Shown piece by piece: positions 45,626-56,472 of a stretch of DNA of 64,000 nucleotides (its first letter is position 1; each line of letters begins with the position of its first letter). This stretch comes from Nectonema munidae (lineage: Eukaryota; Nematomorpha; Nectonematoida; Nectonematidae). The notes under the pieces were generated by a model. It worked only from the letters and a program-made list of their open reading frames with translations. It had not been told where the DNA came from and searched no databases. The translations under genes were made by a program, and so were the position numbers. The stretch is taken from the NCBI GenBank assembly GCA_030549495.1, contig JAUIRK010000903.1, forward strand, positions 1,674,001-1,738,000, read 5' to 3'.

Positions 45626-45954
45626 AACATATTTTACTTAAAGAAGAAATTTTTTATTTCACCAAAATCATTGTGTATTCTTTAATTTTCAAAGATAATT
45701 TTTTGCTATTCATTTTTATTCATAAATAAATTTTGAATACACAACTGTTTTGAGAGCTCTTCAATTTTTTCACAAGTTTAAAAAGTGTTATTTTGAGTTC
45801 TTAAACTCATAAGAGATTCAAACAAGATATTTTTCGCTTTTTAAATTTAAATAAAAGAAAAATGATCATAAATGGTAAAAATTTTAAATTGATTTTTTGA
45901 CAATTTTTATTATTATTCATTGATGTTTGGTTCACATCGCTTATGTTGTATGGG

Positions 45955-46205
45955 GATATATCAAAGCGCTTCAGGCCATAAGGCTATATGCTTGCATTAT
46001 GCTTGGGGTGTTTAATCTTCCATAGCTGGACAGATGGTAAGGATAGGCACACTCAGAAATCGAACTTAGACAATCTGGATTGAGAACCCACACTTTTACC
46101 ATTAGGACATCTGTAAAATTTGTTTTTAAGAGTCGAGAGTCTTTGGCATCGAACCCATGACCTTCAACTATTAAGCTAAGAGGTACCCTAATAACCATCG
46201 AAGCT
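45955..46205 (-). mobile_element. SINE family 2 with SINE family 3 nested inside
   Basis: The outer family 2 copy is inverted: ATATCAAAGCGCTTCAGGCC and GCTATATGCTTGCATTATGC at 45957-46003, then TTTGTTTTTAAGAGTCGAGA to 46205. Between them, 46012-46122, is an inverted family 3 copy: TCTTCCATAGCTGGACAGAT at its left and a CATCTG-bounded tRNA-like head at its right. The family 3 insertion is therefore the younger. Confidence 0.72.
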
Positions 46206-46209
46206 CTAT

Positions 46210-48250
46210 TATTCATTGCTAACTCTATCAATCTTTAAGCTTTGAAATGATTCATAAAGAAGTTCTTTCTTTCTCCAAATAGAATTAAAATCGTTATTTT
46301 CTACATAAAATAAATTAAATGTATAAATAAAATATAAATTTTTTTTTTCTAAATTTCTTCAATTTTTTGATATCTAAAATAATTATGGTGCATAAATTTT
46401 AAGTTATTTCAATAAAAGTTTATACCAGAAAGACATATTCAGGGAGGATGATAGCGACGTTCCCGCGATTTTTTTCCTAGAGAAGGGGGGTGAAAATATA
46501 GATTTATTTTTAAGATTATTTGGCTGCTCGTCAAATACTCAATAAATAATAGAGGAAGTGAATCTAGAATAAAATATATTTTAAAAGTTTATTTGTAGCC
46601 AGTAACGTAGCTAATAAATTTGATTTTTAACGTTCGGGGTAGAGGGGTTTTATAAATTTTTTGTTTGTGAAGATTTTTTTAGTATTGAAAAAGATTTTTT
46701 TTTACTAAATCCAAAAGTTAATGCCCCTAAAATATAAAATTATATTTTTACCTTTGTGTGTTAAATATTTATTTAAATATTTACTTTCATGTAATTTGAT
46801 GAGGCTTCTTTATATTAGAAACATTTGTTTTTCAGACATTCTATTTAAAATAACTTTCAATAATTTCTTAATATAACACCTGAAACGAAATTTTTTTGAT
46901 TCATTCAAACAAATGCATTAATATTTTCATTTATTTTCTAAAAATGTGAAAAAGCAAATTTTTTAATTTACATGTAAATATTCATTAGCTGGCGATAATA
47001 ATTTCATTTTGCCTAAAACAGGGAGAAATGAATTGATAAGATAGGATTTATTTAGTTTAAAACAAAAAATACGAACTAAACTTAAGTTTATATGTTCGTA
47101 TGGGAAAAAATCCCTCATCCTCCCTATTGTAAGAATTTCTAATATCAATGTGCTGAAATAGTGAAGTTAAAAATAAGAAAATGTGTAATAGATCGTGTGT
47201 AGGGATGAAGATAAATTCAAAAAAACGCAGGAGGATCATATGGATAAAATTAACAAAGGCATTAAAAGTTATACTATACAAATATAGAGTTATTATATAT
47301 GACCTTAGCTAGGTTTTATTTAGAAAAAAATAATTTTTCGTTGTCAATTGAGACTTTTATTTACCAAGTAGACGTTAAAATTCAAGCATTTCAATGCATG
47401 GAAAATATATATTTTTAATGAGCTTTCTTCTCTATATGGATTGTTTTCTAACGCTTTATGTGTGTTGTTATTTATGACTGTCGCGTTTCATGCATATTGT
47501 TTTTTTGAAGCACAAGTGTTGATCTTATTGTTCTAATGCTTTCGCAATCAACCCAACTTTGTTTACACTCAATCTACTTTAGTTGCTCATACTTAATATT
47601 GGTCAAATCTTCTAAGGTCTGTAACTTTCGCATTTCTCAACCAAATTAAACGCGTGATACACCAAATGAAAGCGCATGTTATGAATTTTATTGTCGTGCA
47701 CATTAATTTGTTTTAAAATTGGTGTTTGAAAAATTTTATGTTTGCTCAATCGATTAAACCATGAGTTTGATTTTCATGATTGCCATTTCATCACTGAGTT
47801 TCAAACAAATTATTTTCATTTTAATCCAAATTTATTTATTTATTGAAATCTCAATAGGGTGTGATATTCTTTACATAACCACGTAGTGGGTAGTTTTTTG
47901 CAGGCATTTCTATGATTTCTCCTCATGAATATTTTTTGTGTATATTTTTCTTTGTGTATAATGAAGAAGTGATATAAAATTATTCGGAGGCAAATTAACC
48001 TCTGTACTATTGAAAATTTAATGACATACTATGATAGTTTAAATTTAAGACTATTTTAGAATGATTTATTTTTTTTATTCTATCCACTTTTTGTGTGAAG
48101 CACAAAGGGTTTGATTTTTGATGAATTTTCCAGTGAAGATCATAAACACTGAGATCTAAATGAAAAAAGGAAACAAAGCAAAAAAAAATTTGAAAATGGA
48201 AAATAGAGAATATTTACATGTTAACTGATAACAAATAAGAGATAAATTTT
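46210..48250. other. Gene-poor DNA
   Basis: No product or element boundary recognised. The G-rich patch near 46485 and CCAGTAACGTAGCTAA near 46600 resemble decayed transposon ends but have no partners I can show. Confidence 0.4.
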
Positions 48251-48254
48251 TTTT

Positions 48255-50640
48255 TAAAATGATTTAATATTTTTTAGATATCTAACATGCAACGGTATTG
48301 AATTCCAATTATTAATAACACTTGGTAAAAAACTATTCTTATTTATGTTGGTAAAACGTTGTATAAATACATCTTTATCATTTCTCAAGTTGAAAATAAA
48401 GTAATGCGAGGCAGTTAATGAACGTATTTGTTTGATATTCCAAATTCCTTGCTTTTTCCTAATGCTTGTAGAATGACCACTTTCAATGAATTTTATAGCT
48501 CGATTTTGTTTGGATTGTAATTTATTGATACCAGTTCTGCTACTAAAGGCCCCAAATTAAATTGCAATAGTAAACTTTGGATTGGAAAAAAGCGTGAAAA
48601 AATAAAAGTCTAGATTTAATGTTTAACATATTATATATATTATATGCTACACCTATAAATACTGATAGCTTATTGATAATTTTATTAAAGTGTAATGTAA
48701 AAGATAAATTCGATTGCTAAATAATACCTAAATAGTTATAAGAGTTAGTTTTTTCAATTTTGATGTTAGATAATTGGATGTTAAATTTAGTTTTTTTTCT
48801 TTGTTAGTATTATAGATCATATCTTTAGTTTTTTCAATATTAATGATTGTTTTGCTCACACCATTGATGAAACCGATTTAGGAATAGGTTAATGAATCTG
48901 TTATTCATATATAGATCACGAGTTTTATATAGTGTGATGCAATCGTCAGCGTACATATAAAATTTACAATTATCATTTTGCAGATTAAAAATATCATTAA
49001 CATATATTTTGAACAAAAGGGGAGCCAAGACAGAGCCCTGCGGAACCCCGTTACACAGAGGTTTAACCCATTTAGGACCAATGTTCCTATTTTGGAACAT
49101 AAGTAATTTCATTTTCGTCTGCTTTTTTCAATGACCTTGAATATAAATCGTCTGCGTTTTTTTTAGATATCGTCTGCTTTGCTTGGTCTTAAATGGGTTA
49201 ATTGAAGAATAAGTTCCATTAACCTTAACAGTAGTTTCCGTTGGACAGGTAACTTTTTAATAATTTCAAAAATTCTCCTCGAAAGCCAAATTTATTAAGT
49301 TTTAAAAGGAGTAGCTCATGGTTGACTTTATCAGAGGCTTTAGCGAAGTCCATAAAGATAGAACAAACTTGTAATTTATTAGAACGAGCAATTGGATGTT
49401 TGTTAAAACAGGGGCAATAGCATCTTCAGTAGATTTGTTTGGCCTAAATCCTAATTGGCTGTCATTTAGCATATCATGTTTCGAGATGAAAGTACTCATT
49501 TTCCTATGGATAATAATCTTTTCAAAAAGGTAGTATGGAGATTGGTCTATAGTTACTTCGTTCAGTTTTGACACCTTTTTTAAAAACAGGAATAATGCAA
49601 GCTGATTTAAAGGTATCAGGATACGTTTCATCTTCATATATCTTATTGAATAGGTGAAGTAAACTATCTAAAACAAAGGGAACTACAAGTTTAACCATTC
49701 TATTGGAGATGTTATCATGGCTAGCAGAATTACTTGTTTTGAGCTCATTACAGGAAATCAAAATATCATTTGTGTTAATTCTTTCAAAATAGAAAGTGTT
49801 AGCTTGAGATATAATAAATTGATTATATGGAGTAATCTTGTTGGGGTTGTTGTGGTTTAATGCTAAATACTCACAAAAATCATTAGCATTAATAGGACAT
49901 ATGCCGTTTTTAGTCTTTCTACCAGATATTTCATCAATAGTATTCAAGGTTTTTTAACATTAGTGTGATATTTCTCAAGCAATGTATTATGTATAGATTT
50001 TTGTAATATCTAATTTTTATATTATAGACATTTGTAACTTGTTTGTAGGTATCAAAGTTACTGGCAGTTCTAATTGACATATGTTTCCTGAAAAGTTTTT
50101 TTTTTGTTTATTTGTTCAAGTTCAGAAGTATACCACTGTTTAGATAAATATTTTTTAGTGTAAAATAATTTGCTATTCAAAAAGATATATCTAAATTTTT
50201 ATTTATTTTCAACGTTAAAATTGAGCAAAATGTACATCAGTTACATAGAAACAACTAAGATCCCAATTTTCTTTAGTTAGATTCTTAAAAAAAGAGAAAA
50301 GTTTTTTCCACTGTAACTTTTAGCATTATTATATGTTGTGGTAGAAGATTTTTTAATGGGAGAAAAAAAACTAAAAAGGCATAGAAAACAGGGATAGTGG
50401 TCAGAAAGAGCAGTGTTTATTACCCCGGAGAAACCATTTAAATTGAAGTTGGGAATTAGAATATTGTCTATTGTTGTTAAAGAAGTCATCCCATGCCTTG
50501 TTGGAGACTTGATAGTGGGAATGACCCCTATTTCAAATAATCATTTTTTGTAATATAGTTATCACTTGGTAGTGTAAAATTAATATTAAAGTCTCCTAAA
50601 ATAAATACATATTTGAACTTATCTTGAAGAAGTGGAAATG
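48255..50640 (-). mobile_element. LINE ORF2 remnant: endonuclease end through reverse transcriptase and 3' end
   Basis: Read right to left. Endonuclease end: VFILGDFNINFTLPSDN (about 50600), TSLTTIDNILIPNFN and ALSDHYPCF (to 50277). Then ISGRKTKNGICPIN, DNISNRMVKLVVPFVLDSLL and NYRPISILPF (49522-49947). Then QLGFRPNKSTEDAI (about 49430), GVPQGSVLAPLLFKIYVND with FYMYADD (48840-49060), a thumb segment KIEKTNSYNYLGII (about 48740), and near the 3' end SFLPSVINNWNSIP (about 48300). Several frame breaks, for example near 50530. It holds a TTAA MITE at 49067-49197. Missing the front of the endonuclease. Confidence 0.85.
49067..49197. mobile_element. TTAA-flanked MITE (piggyBac-type) inside LINE reverse transcriptase
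   Basis: Flanked by TTAA at 49063-49066 and 49198-49201. The termini are CCCATTTAGGACCAA and, inverted, CCCATTTAAGACCAA (one mismatch in 15). 131 bp. CGTCTGC occurs three times inside. Without it and one TTAA, the LINE codons run from GTYSSI directly into KPLCNGVPQGS, so the insertion is precise and later than the LINE. Confidence 0.9.
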
Positions 50641-50649
50641 TTCTTTGGC

Positions 50650-51007
50650 TTCTCAGGTTCTCTAGCGAGAATCCTGAGGCTGTTTTCAAAATTTTTATTT
50701 CTTTTGAGGCGGGCGTTTGCCCTTTGCTGGCCCTTTCCGCTGCGTCTTGAAGGGCATTCTGTTTCGAAAGTACAACGGGTCGGGGAGCGGGTGGTTTAAA
50801 TGCGAAAAGGCTGGTACATTCATTTACCTTGTCGCAGCTTCCCAGTTGCTTTGTGATGCTAAGCAAGCTGTAGTAGCCAGCGCATCTTTCGGATATCTTG
50901 AACCTCAAAGGAAGCAACATATTTTGAACAAATATTTTACAATGACAAGATGATGTTGTCTTTTGCATTTCCGTTTGAGGCAGGTAGAGATGCTTCAAAC
51001 GCTTCAA
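50650..51007 (-). other. Unrecognised open reading frame, GC-richer than surroundings
   Basis: A frame open for about 120 codons between a LINE endonuclease (downstream) and a hAT C-terminus (upstream). The protein has FAFKPPAPRPVVLSKQNAL and AERASKGQTPASKEIKILK and no motif I know. The codon content and GC level differ from the AT-rich flanks. It could be a captured exon, part of a transposon, or host sequence left between insertions. Confidence 0.35.
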
Positions 51008-51300
51008 TTCTGTTCTGCGCTAGGTGAGGATCTTCACCTGAAGGTGGTATATGACGAAGTAGTTCCTCTTTAATTTCGATCGGGAGAGTTTTGGGTTTTG
51101 AAATTTTGTGTTCGGTTTGCACCCCCTTTAATGCTTGGCTAGACAATGTACCATCTACTTTAAAGATGATTGTGTGCCCGTTTTATTTTTTCGTACAATG
51201 CTGAAAAATCTTTCAATGCTTGCATTGCTATATGGAAGAACAAGAGCTAAGACAGCTACACTAGGAAGGATTTTAATCTGTTTGTTGATGTTTCAGGAAC
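50940..51300 (-). mobile_element. hAT transposase C-terminal remnant
   Basis: On the minus strand from about 51300: ILPSVAVLALVLPYSNASIE then RFFSIVRKNKTGTQSSLK, the hAT dimerisation block ('LPHSNA..ERIFS.VRKNKT..R..L'). After a single-base frame change it continues VDGTLSSQALKGVQTEHKIS and EELLRHIPPSGEDPH. The region up to about 51980 may be its upstream part but is too broken to call. Confidence 0.65.
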
Positions 51301-51954
51301 TTTGGGGTTGGAAATGTAATGCCATCAATAAAGAACTCTACTTGAGACAACTCAGCTTTGTCTTCGAGTGACATCGACCCATGTACTGTTGCTATAACTT
51401 TTTCATTTGTTTGAAACTTATTTTGAATAAATTAGAGTGCATCCTTATAATAAACTTGAATTTCTTCATGAAATTTAGCGTACTTTTCTTGTGTTATTTC
51501 TCCACCATTTAGCAATCTCCTTCTTTACTTACTTTCGGTTAGACACACACTGTAAAAATTAGATATCAAATGTTCGGACTGTAATTGTGTTCATTTTTTG
51601 TATGCAATTATCATTAGAACAGTCATGTCTAATATTAAATGGATTGCTTTTGCAGTACTCAACAACATGGCCATGACAATACGGTTGAAATTCCTTATTT
51701 ATAATGGAAAACGGTTTTGTGTTTGCGCATACTTATGAGGAAACAATTGTGCTGTCAGGGAAATGTTTTTAAAAAGTTTAGCAAAGTGATTAGTAGTTGA
51801 TATTGGCAAATAATGCTGGATTATTATAAAGTTGGTCGCCATAACTTTTGCATTCAAAAACTTTTTTTAATGAGCTTTCTTTATCTCCAATGAGTGATAA
51901 AAGAAGACGACTTTGTTTTTTCAATGATGATTGAGCTTGTAGATGCGATAGTTT

Positions 51955-52170
51955 AATCATGGCCGGACATTTGGCCGATAGACATTTAACCGAAAGACAC
52001 TTGGCTCGAACACTTCACCGAAAGACATTTTGCCGAAAAAAACATTTAAAAAATGGACATCTGGCCGAACAATAATTTTACCAAGCAGACATTTGTCCGA
52101 ACAAAAATTTTACCAACCAGATATTTGGCAGAACAAAAATTTTACCGAACAGACATTTGGTCTAAATATG
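51955..52170. repeat. Degenerate tandem repeat, about 30-35 bp units
   Basis: Repeating GACATTTGGCCGA, AACAAAAATTTTACCGA and AGACATTTGGTC elements. The 61-codon frame here is a shadow. A similar phrase style (GACAATTCGCCC) occurs at 58670-58740 and in the array at 59050-59605. Confidence 0.65.
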
Positions 52171-52174
52171 TCAA

Positions 52175-52900
52175 TTTATAATGATGTATTATTATCTAAC
52201 ATCGTATTTAATTGAATTATACCGCATGTAATGTATTCACCTAACTACATACTTTAATTATACTATAGATCATAACCATACTTTAATTTTATGAAAAAAA
52301 TTGCTCACAATATTTAAATATTTAAAAATATGTTTTACTTTTTTTTAAAACAAATTCTTTGTTTTATCAATTTTTTGCAATAAATTTTTTAAACATGATT
52401 AAAATATATGAATGTTAGTATAAATAGACATGGAATCGTGCTAAAACATCATTTAGTCTACTGGAATATCAAATGAGATTGAAATTTGGAGAAAAAAAAT
52501 AATTTCCCTCGGGCCCGAAAAATTATGGGTTCTCAATAATCCAGGGTTCTAAAAGTTTCGGAAGTCACAGTAAATGTCTAATAAAACTTATATACGAAAT
52601 TGCAGGTCAGTCCGTTGAGGCTTCTCAGTACGAACCTTTCTAACTATGAATAAGTATTTAGTGTTTTAAAAGTTAGTTAGGAATAGCTTGTATGTTAACT
52701 AGGTAATGTCATTAAACAACATAAATTTATAAAATCCTATGCTAAATAAGAAAAATATACACAAAGAAAATTCACGGAGAGAAATCATAGTATATATATA
52801 TATATCCAAATAACATTTATTTTTTGAAAAATTTGTTATCGGACGCTTTGGTTTCGGGTGTTTTCGTTTTTGGACGTTTTAACCAGGAACTCGTTGTCAA
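52175..52900. other. Unassigned DNA
   Basis: No gene. 52840-52890 (GGACGCTTTGGTTTCGGG, GGACGTTTTAACCAGG) matches 28830-28915, a small dispersed repeat. Confidence 0.4.
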
Positions 52901-52904
52901 TATG

Positions 52905-53012
52905 TTGATACTACTTCAGGAATTCAGAATTAAACCTTCTTTACTCAGAGTTCGATACAAGCTGAAGTACAGTTGTGCCTCCTTGATGAAAACATTCTAT
53001 GTTACATTTACC
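52905..53012 (+). mobile_element. SINE family 1, decayed copy
   Basis: AGAGTTCGATACAAGC, CAGTTGTGCC and TTGATGAAAACATTC of the family 1 tail remain; the head is nearly gone. Confidence 0.5.
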
Positions 53013-53014
53013 TT

Positions 53015-53690
53015 GTATATGTTATATAATATACATCTTATATATTATATTTTTATCGACTATGTACAGTTCATTAGAGGTTTTGGTCTTAATTTTGAAG
53101 CTAAGATCCATGCATATGTGCATGAAAGCTTGGCACCTAGACAATGAATTACTTATTCTTTCTATCTAAGTATAGTTATTGTGGATTGATTTAATTCTCC
53201 AAATTCTTCTTATTTCTACTCATTTTTTATCATTTAAATAATTACAAATGTTTAGATCACAAATAAAAAATGGTTGTGACTTGAATCGATGTCTTGGTCA
53301 GAATGCAGATGTTTAGAAATGTTTTGGCATTTTATTTCTTAGTTTTTGTGACGCTAAGCCTTTTATTTTATTTTTTATTCAATTTTAAGATCAAATTTCA
53401 TTCAAAAGAGCACACTTGGTTCAAATTTGAAAATAATAAGGTATCCTTCGCCTTTATTCTTCCTTTACAGCGCGTATCATGTGCCTGCTTTTAAGGAATT
53501 GACATATTGCTTCTTATTAGTCCGAGATATACGATGTCTTTACGTTCAACTTTATGAAAGGGGGATACTTATTTGAGAAGTTTTCATGAAATTCTTTAGA
53601 GATATGTTAATATTTTTTCTCAACTTAAATACTTAATGATTTTCTATATAAAGATGCAAAGTATAATGTAAAGAGTTTCCACTCTTTTCA
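53015..53690. other. Unassigned DNA
   Basis: ORFs of about 65 codons without signatures. Nothing identified. Confidence 0.35.
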
Positions 53691-53696
53691 AAAAAA

Positions 53697-53845
53697 AGGG
53701 GGCGTGACTAAGGTTGGTTAGATACTCGGCTTCGATAACTCAAAGTCCTGGGTTCGATCCCACATCAAGCCTTCTTTCTTCATAGTTCGATACAAGCGGT
53801 GCAATTGTGCCTTCTCGATGAAAACACCTCACGAACCTTTACCTT
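53697..53845 (+). mobile_element. tRNA-derived SINE, family 1
   Basis: A good copy: GGGGGCGTGACTAAGGTTGG, box B GGGTTCGATCCC, AGTTCGATACAAGCGGTGCA and TCTCGATGAAAACACC. Confidence 0.82.
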
Positions 53846-53849
53846 TCTT

Positions 53850-54205
53850 TTGTGTAAATCATTGTCGCTAATATTAGTTTGTATCTTTTGAATTCGATTT
53901 AATAGAAATGCGAAAGAAAATTTAAATAATATTAATAATTAAAGAGACATATTTTTTGAAAGAGCTTGATTGAGTTTTTAAAGGATCAAGATAAGTGTGA
54001 AATGATCTTAAGTCTCGTTTGCTAAAGTTTTGCCAACAATCCTGTGAATCTGTTGAAAGGAGATTCCAAAAGAGTCCTAAATTCTTCAAATATTTTAAAA
54101 AATAGGAAAGAAAAAAAAGTAGACAAACGTCACTCTCTAAATATTTCAAAAACGCAAAAGCTCAAAACTAGTTTTACAAGGAAAATATTTTTATATTCTA
54201 GAATT
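53850..54205. other. Unassigned DNA
   Basis: No gene recognised. Confidence 0.35.
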
Positions 54206-54250
54206 CAGGGGTTCCCAACCCTGGGGTCGGCAGGTAATTTTCTTGGGGTG
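54206..54250 (+). mobile_element. Solo hAT-type terminus
   Basis: CAGGGGTTCCCAACCCTGGG followed by GTCG is very close to the terminal repeat of Charlie-type hAT elements. I found no partner end or matching 8-bp duplication of CTAGAATT nearby, so the other end is lost or beyond recognition. Confidence 0.5.
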
Positions 54251-54254
54251 GCAA

Positions 54255-55145
54255 AGACATTACAAATGATCATGTTTTTAAGGGATTTGGCTGATATCAA
54301 TGGATTAAGAGGATTCAGTAGGCTTTTCCCGAATAGCCTCATTCCGACCTGAGACGGTATATATAGGCCTAATCTATAAGACAAAGGATAGAATATACGT
54401 TAGGTCAAACTGAATTGTTTTCCTTTTTTTAACGCCATGATTAACTGGAGCAGTCAATTGTACAGTAGATTGTTGCCTATCGTCTTTCTCAGGACCTTAT
54501 TAATCCTAGCATTTACTTGTGGGGATCACGGGTACTTGGCCATTTATACCTGTATCCATAGTGCTTCGGATATATATATATATATGCCTGTGTCGGATCA
54601 TTTGTGTCAACTAAGAGTTCGCATCTGGCATGTCTGTGTATCCTTGTGTTACCAGTCTGCTTGAGCCAACACTGAATTTGTATTTGGAAAGTTGTAAGTA
54701 TGGAGCGTTGTAATATTTAAGATTGTTGTAAATTTGATTTATCTCTTATCTTTTAATAGTTAGTATTTCAAGGACTAATTTTGTTTTGGGTTTGTTCTTA
54801 GATGCATAGTTTTTTTCTTTTGTGTGTGTGTGTGTAATAGAAGGTTGTCTGATGTTTGAATTTTCTATTAATTACGTTCAAGATATTGCCTGAATGTTAA
54901 AGATGATTTCACTGCAAATTACCAACCTTCGTATTAAGTCATATATGCCGAAAATATTGATGTTTACAAACCTACAATAAACTTCCGCAAGACATGCGGA
55001 TATATGTAAGGAATAATAAATGAGTTGTTGGTGAATAATTAAAATGCAGATAAATATGATAGTCTTAAATTCAGTGAAAACCAAATGAGAAAGAAAGAAG
55101 GGAGAAAAGTGTGTATGTATAATGTATATGTATCAGAACATAGAT
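54255..55145. other. Unassigned DNA
   Basis: No gene recognised. Short TA and GT runs near 54568 and 54822. Confidence 0.35.
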
Positions 55146-55149
55146 AAGG

Positions 55150-55235
55150 GTGGGAAGGGACAATTGCGCTAACTGTGACGGGTTGCCTTGTGGTAACTAA
55201 GTCAAGTATCTAACTAGCCTTAGCTATGCCCTCTA
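55150..55235 (-). mobile_element. SINE family 1, decayed inverted copy
   Basis: Inverted, it reads GGGCATAGCTAAGGCTAGTT then AGATACTTG and, further on, GCGCAATTGTCCC, with the middle lost. Confidence 0.5.
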
Positions 55236-55555
55236 ATAATACACATCCCCTTTTAAAAATATACATCCACTTATATAGGGTCAATTCGTATCGTAAATTT
55301 AATAAATGGCATAAAAAGAAGAGCATACTATGATAGATGAAGTAATTAGATGAATTGTGATTCCATATAAAAACCTATAAGTAAAACTTAATGGAAGAAA
55401 TGAGATCAAAATTAGAGAAAAAAGATGATTAGTCAAGAGCTTACGTTAATTGCTAAAAGTCTAATAAGATTTTCTTATCGTGTTCCTATAAACTATATTG
55501 CCATAGTATGATTATGAAGTGGTTAAGAAAATAATGATGATGGTAATGCTATAAT

Positions 55556-55700
55556 GGGGGCGTGAGTAAGGTTGGTTAGATACTGGGTTTCGATAACTCA
55601 AGCTCCTGGGTTCGATTCCGCATCAAGCCTGCTTTCCTCATAGTTCGATACAAGCGGCGCAATTGTGCCTTCTCGATGAAAACACCCCACGATACCTTTA
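55556..55700 (+). mobile_element. tRNA-derived SINE, family 1 (best copy)
   Basis: GGGGGCGTGAGTAAGGTTGG, TTAGATACTGGGTTTCG, box B GGGTTCGATTCC, AGTTCGATACAAGCGGCGCA and TCTCGATGAAAACACCCC. No clear target duplication was read by eye. Confidence 0.85.
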
Positions 55701-55704
55701 TAAC

Positions 55705-56472
55705 TTTTTAACGAATATTTTCCATTTCTTTGAGCTTTGCGATATATCCCTTTTTCATTACGATGGAATATGTCTAGAGTTGTAAAGATTGCATTTAAAT
55801 TGCCCTCGAACCTATTTTCGTTAAATTGAATATATGTCAAGGGTGAAGTAAGAACGAGTTTATGATAAAATTGATTATTTTAAAATTACCTTTAATTATA
55901 ACACTCTTTTGAAGAATTATATTAGGGGTTATTACCCTACGTCTATTGTAGTGTGATATAATGTACTTTTTAACTAGTATGCTTTACACGCGTGTTATGT
56001 TAGTTATCATTTGGGCCAGCTTGCAATCTCGAGCTGGGACACGCTTTTAGAAACTCTTTAAGCTAAGAATGTTGAAAATGTTTCATCATCGTGCTTAAAC
56101 TAAAGTGAGCGCCATTTTTCTTAAAAAATTTGCATACATTTTTGAAAGCATAAACGTTAACGAAAAACGTATTTTTATTAAAGAATGGTAAGTTTTTAAA
56201 TTTATTAATGTGATATTAATGAGTTTTTGCATAAAACTATTATGTTTTGCTTTTTCGGATGTAGAGAGACAACATTTAGCTAACTGACCCAAATTCTCAA
56301 TCTTTAAGCCTGCTTCTTTAGCAGTTATTTTTGTAAACTTAACCTTTGGCAACTGTTTTTTTTCTAAAAACAAAAATTATATTTTCTCTATGATATTTCG
56401 TGCTTTACCATTACTTATTTTTTTTTCACAATCTCGCCCTTGTCTTTTTTTAAGCGTTTTTTTACATTTTAG
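55705..56472. other. 5' side of the fucosyltransferase gene
   Basis: Should hold the intron before the exon at 56473 and perhaps the exon for the membrane anchor. A hydrophobic frame starts at ATG 56390 (MIFRALPLLIFFSQS) but is out of phase with the exon at 56473, so I do not call it. Confidence 0.3.

Noticed and set aside
53697-53775. tRNA genes at SINE heads (also 8470, 20413, 45470, 55556)
   Set aside because: Box A and B remain but the heads do not fold into full cloverleaves by eye, and each is fused to the same family tail, so they are SINEs.
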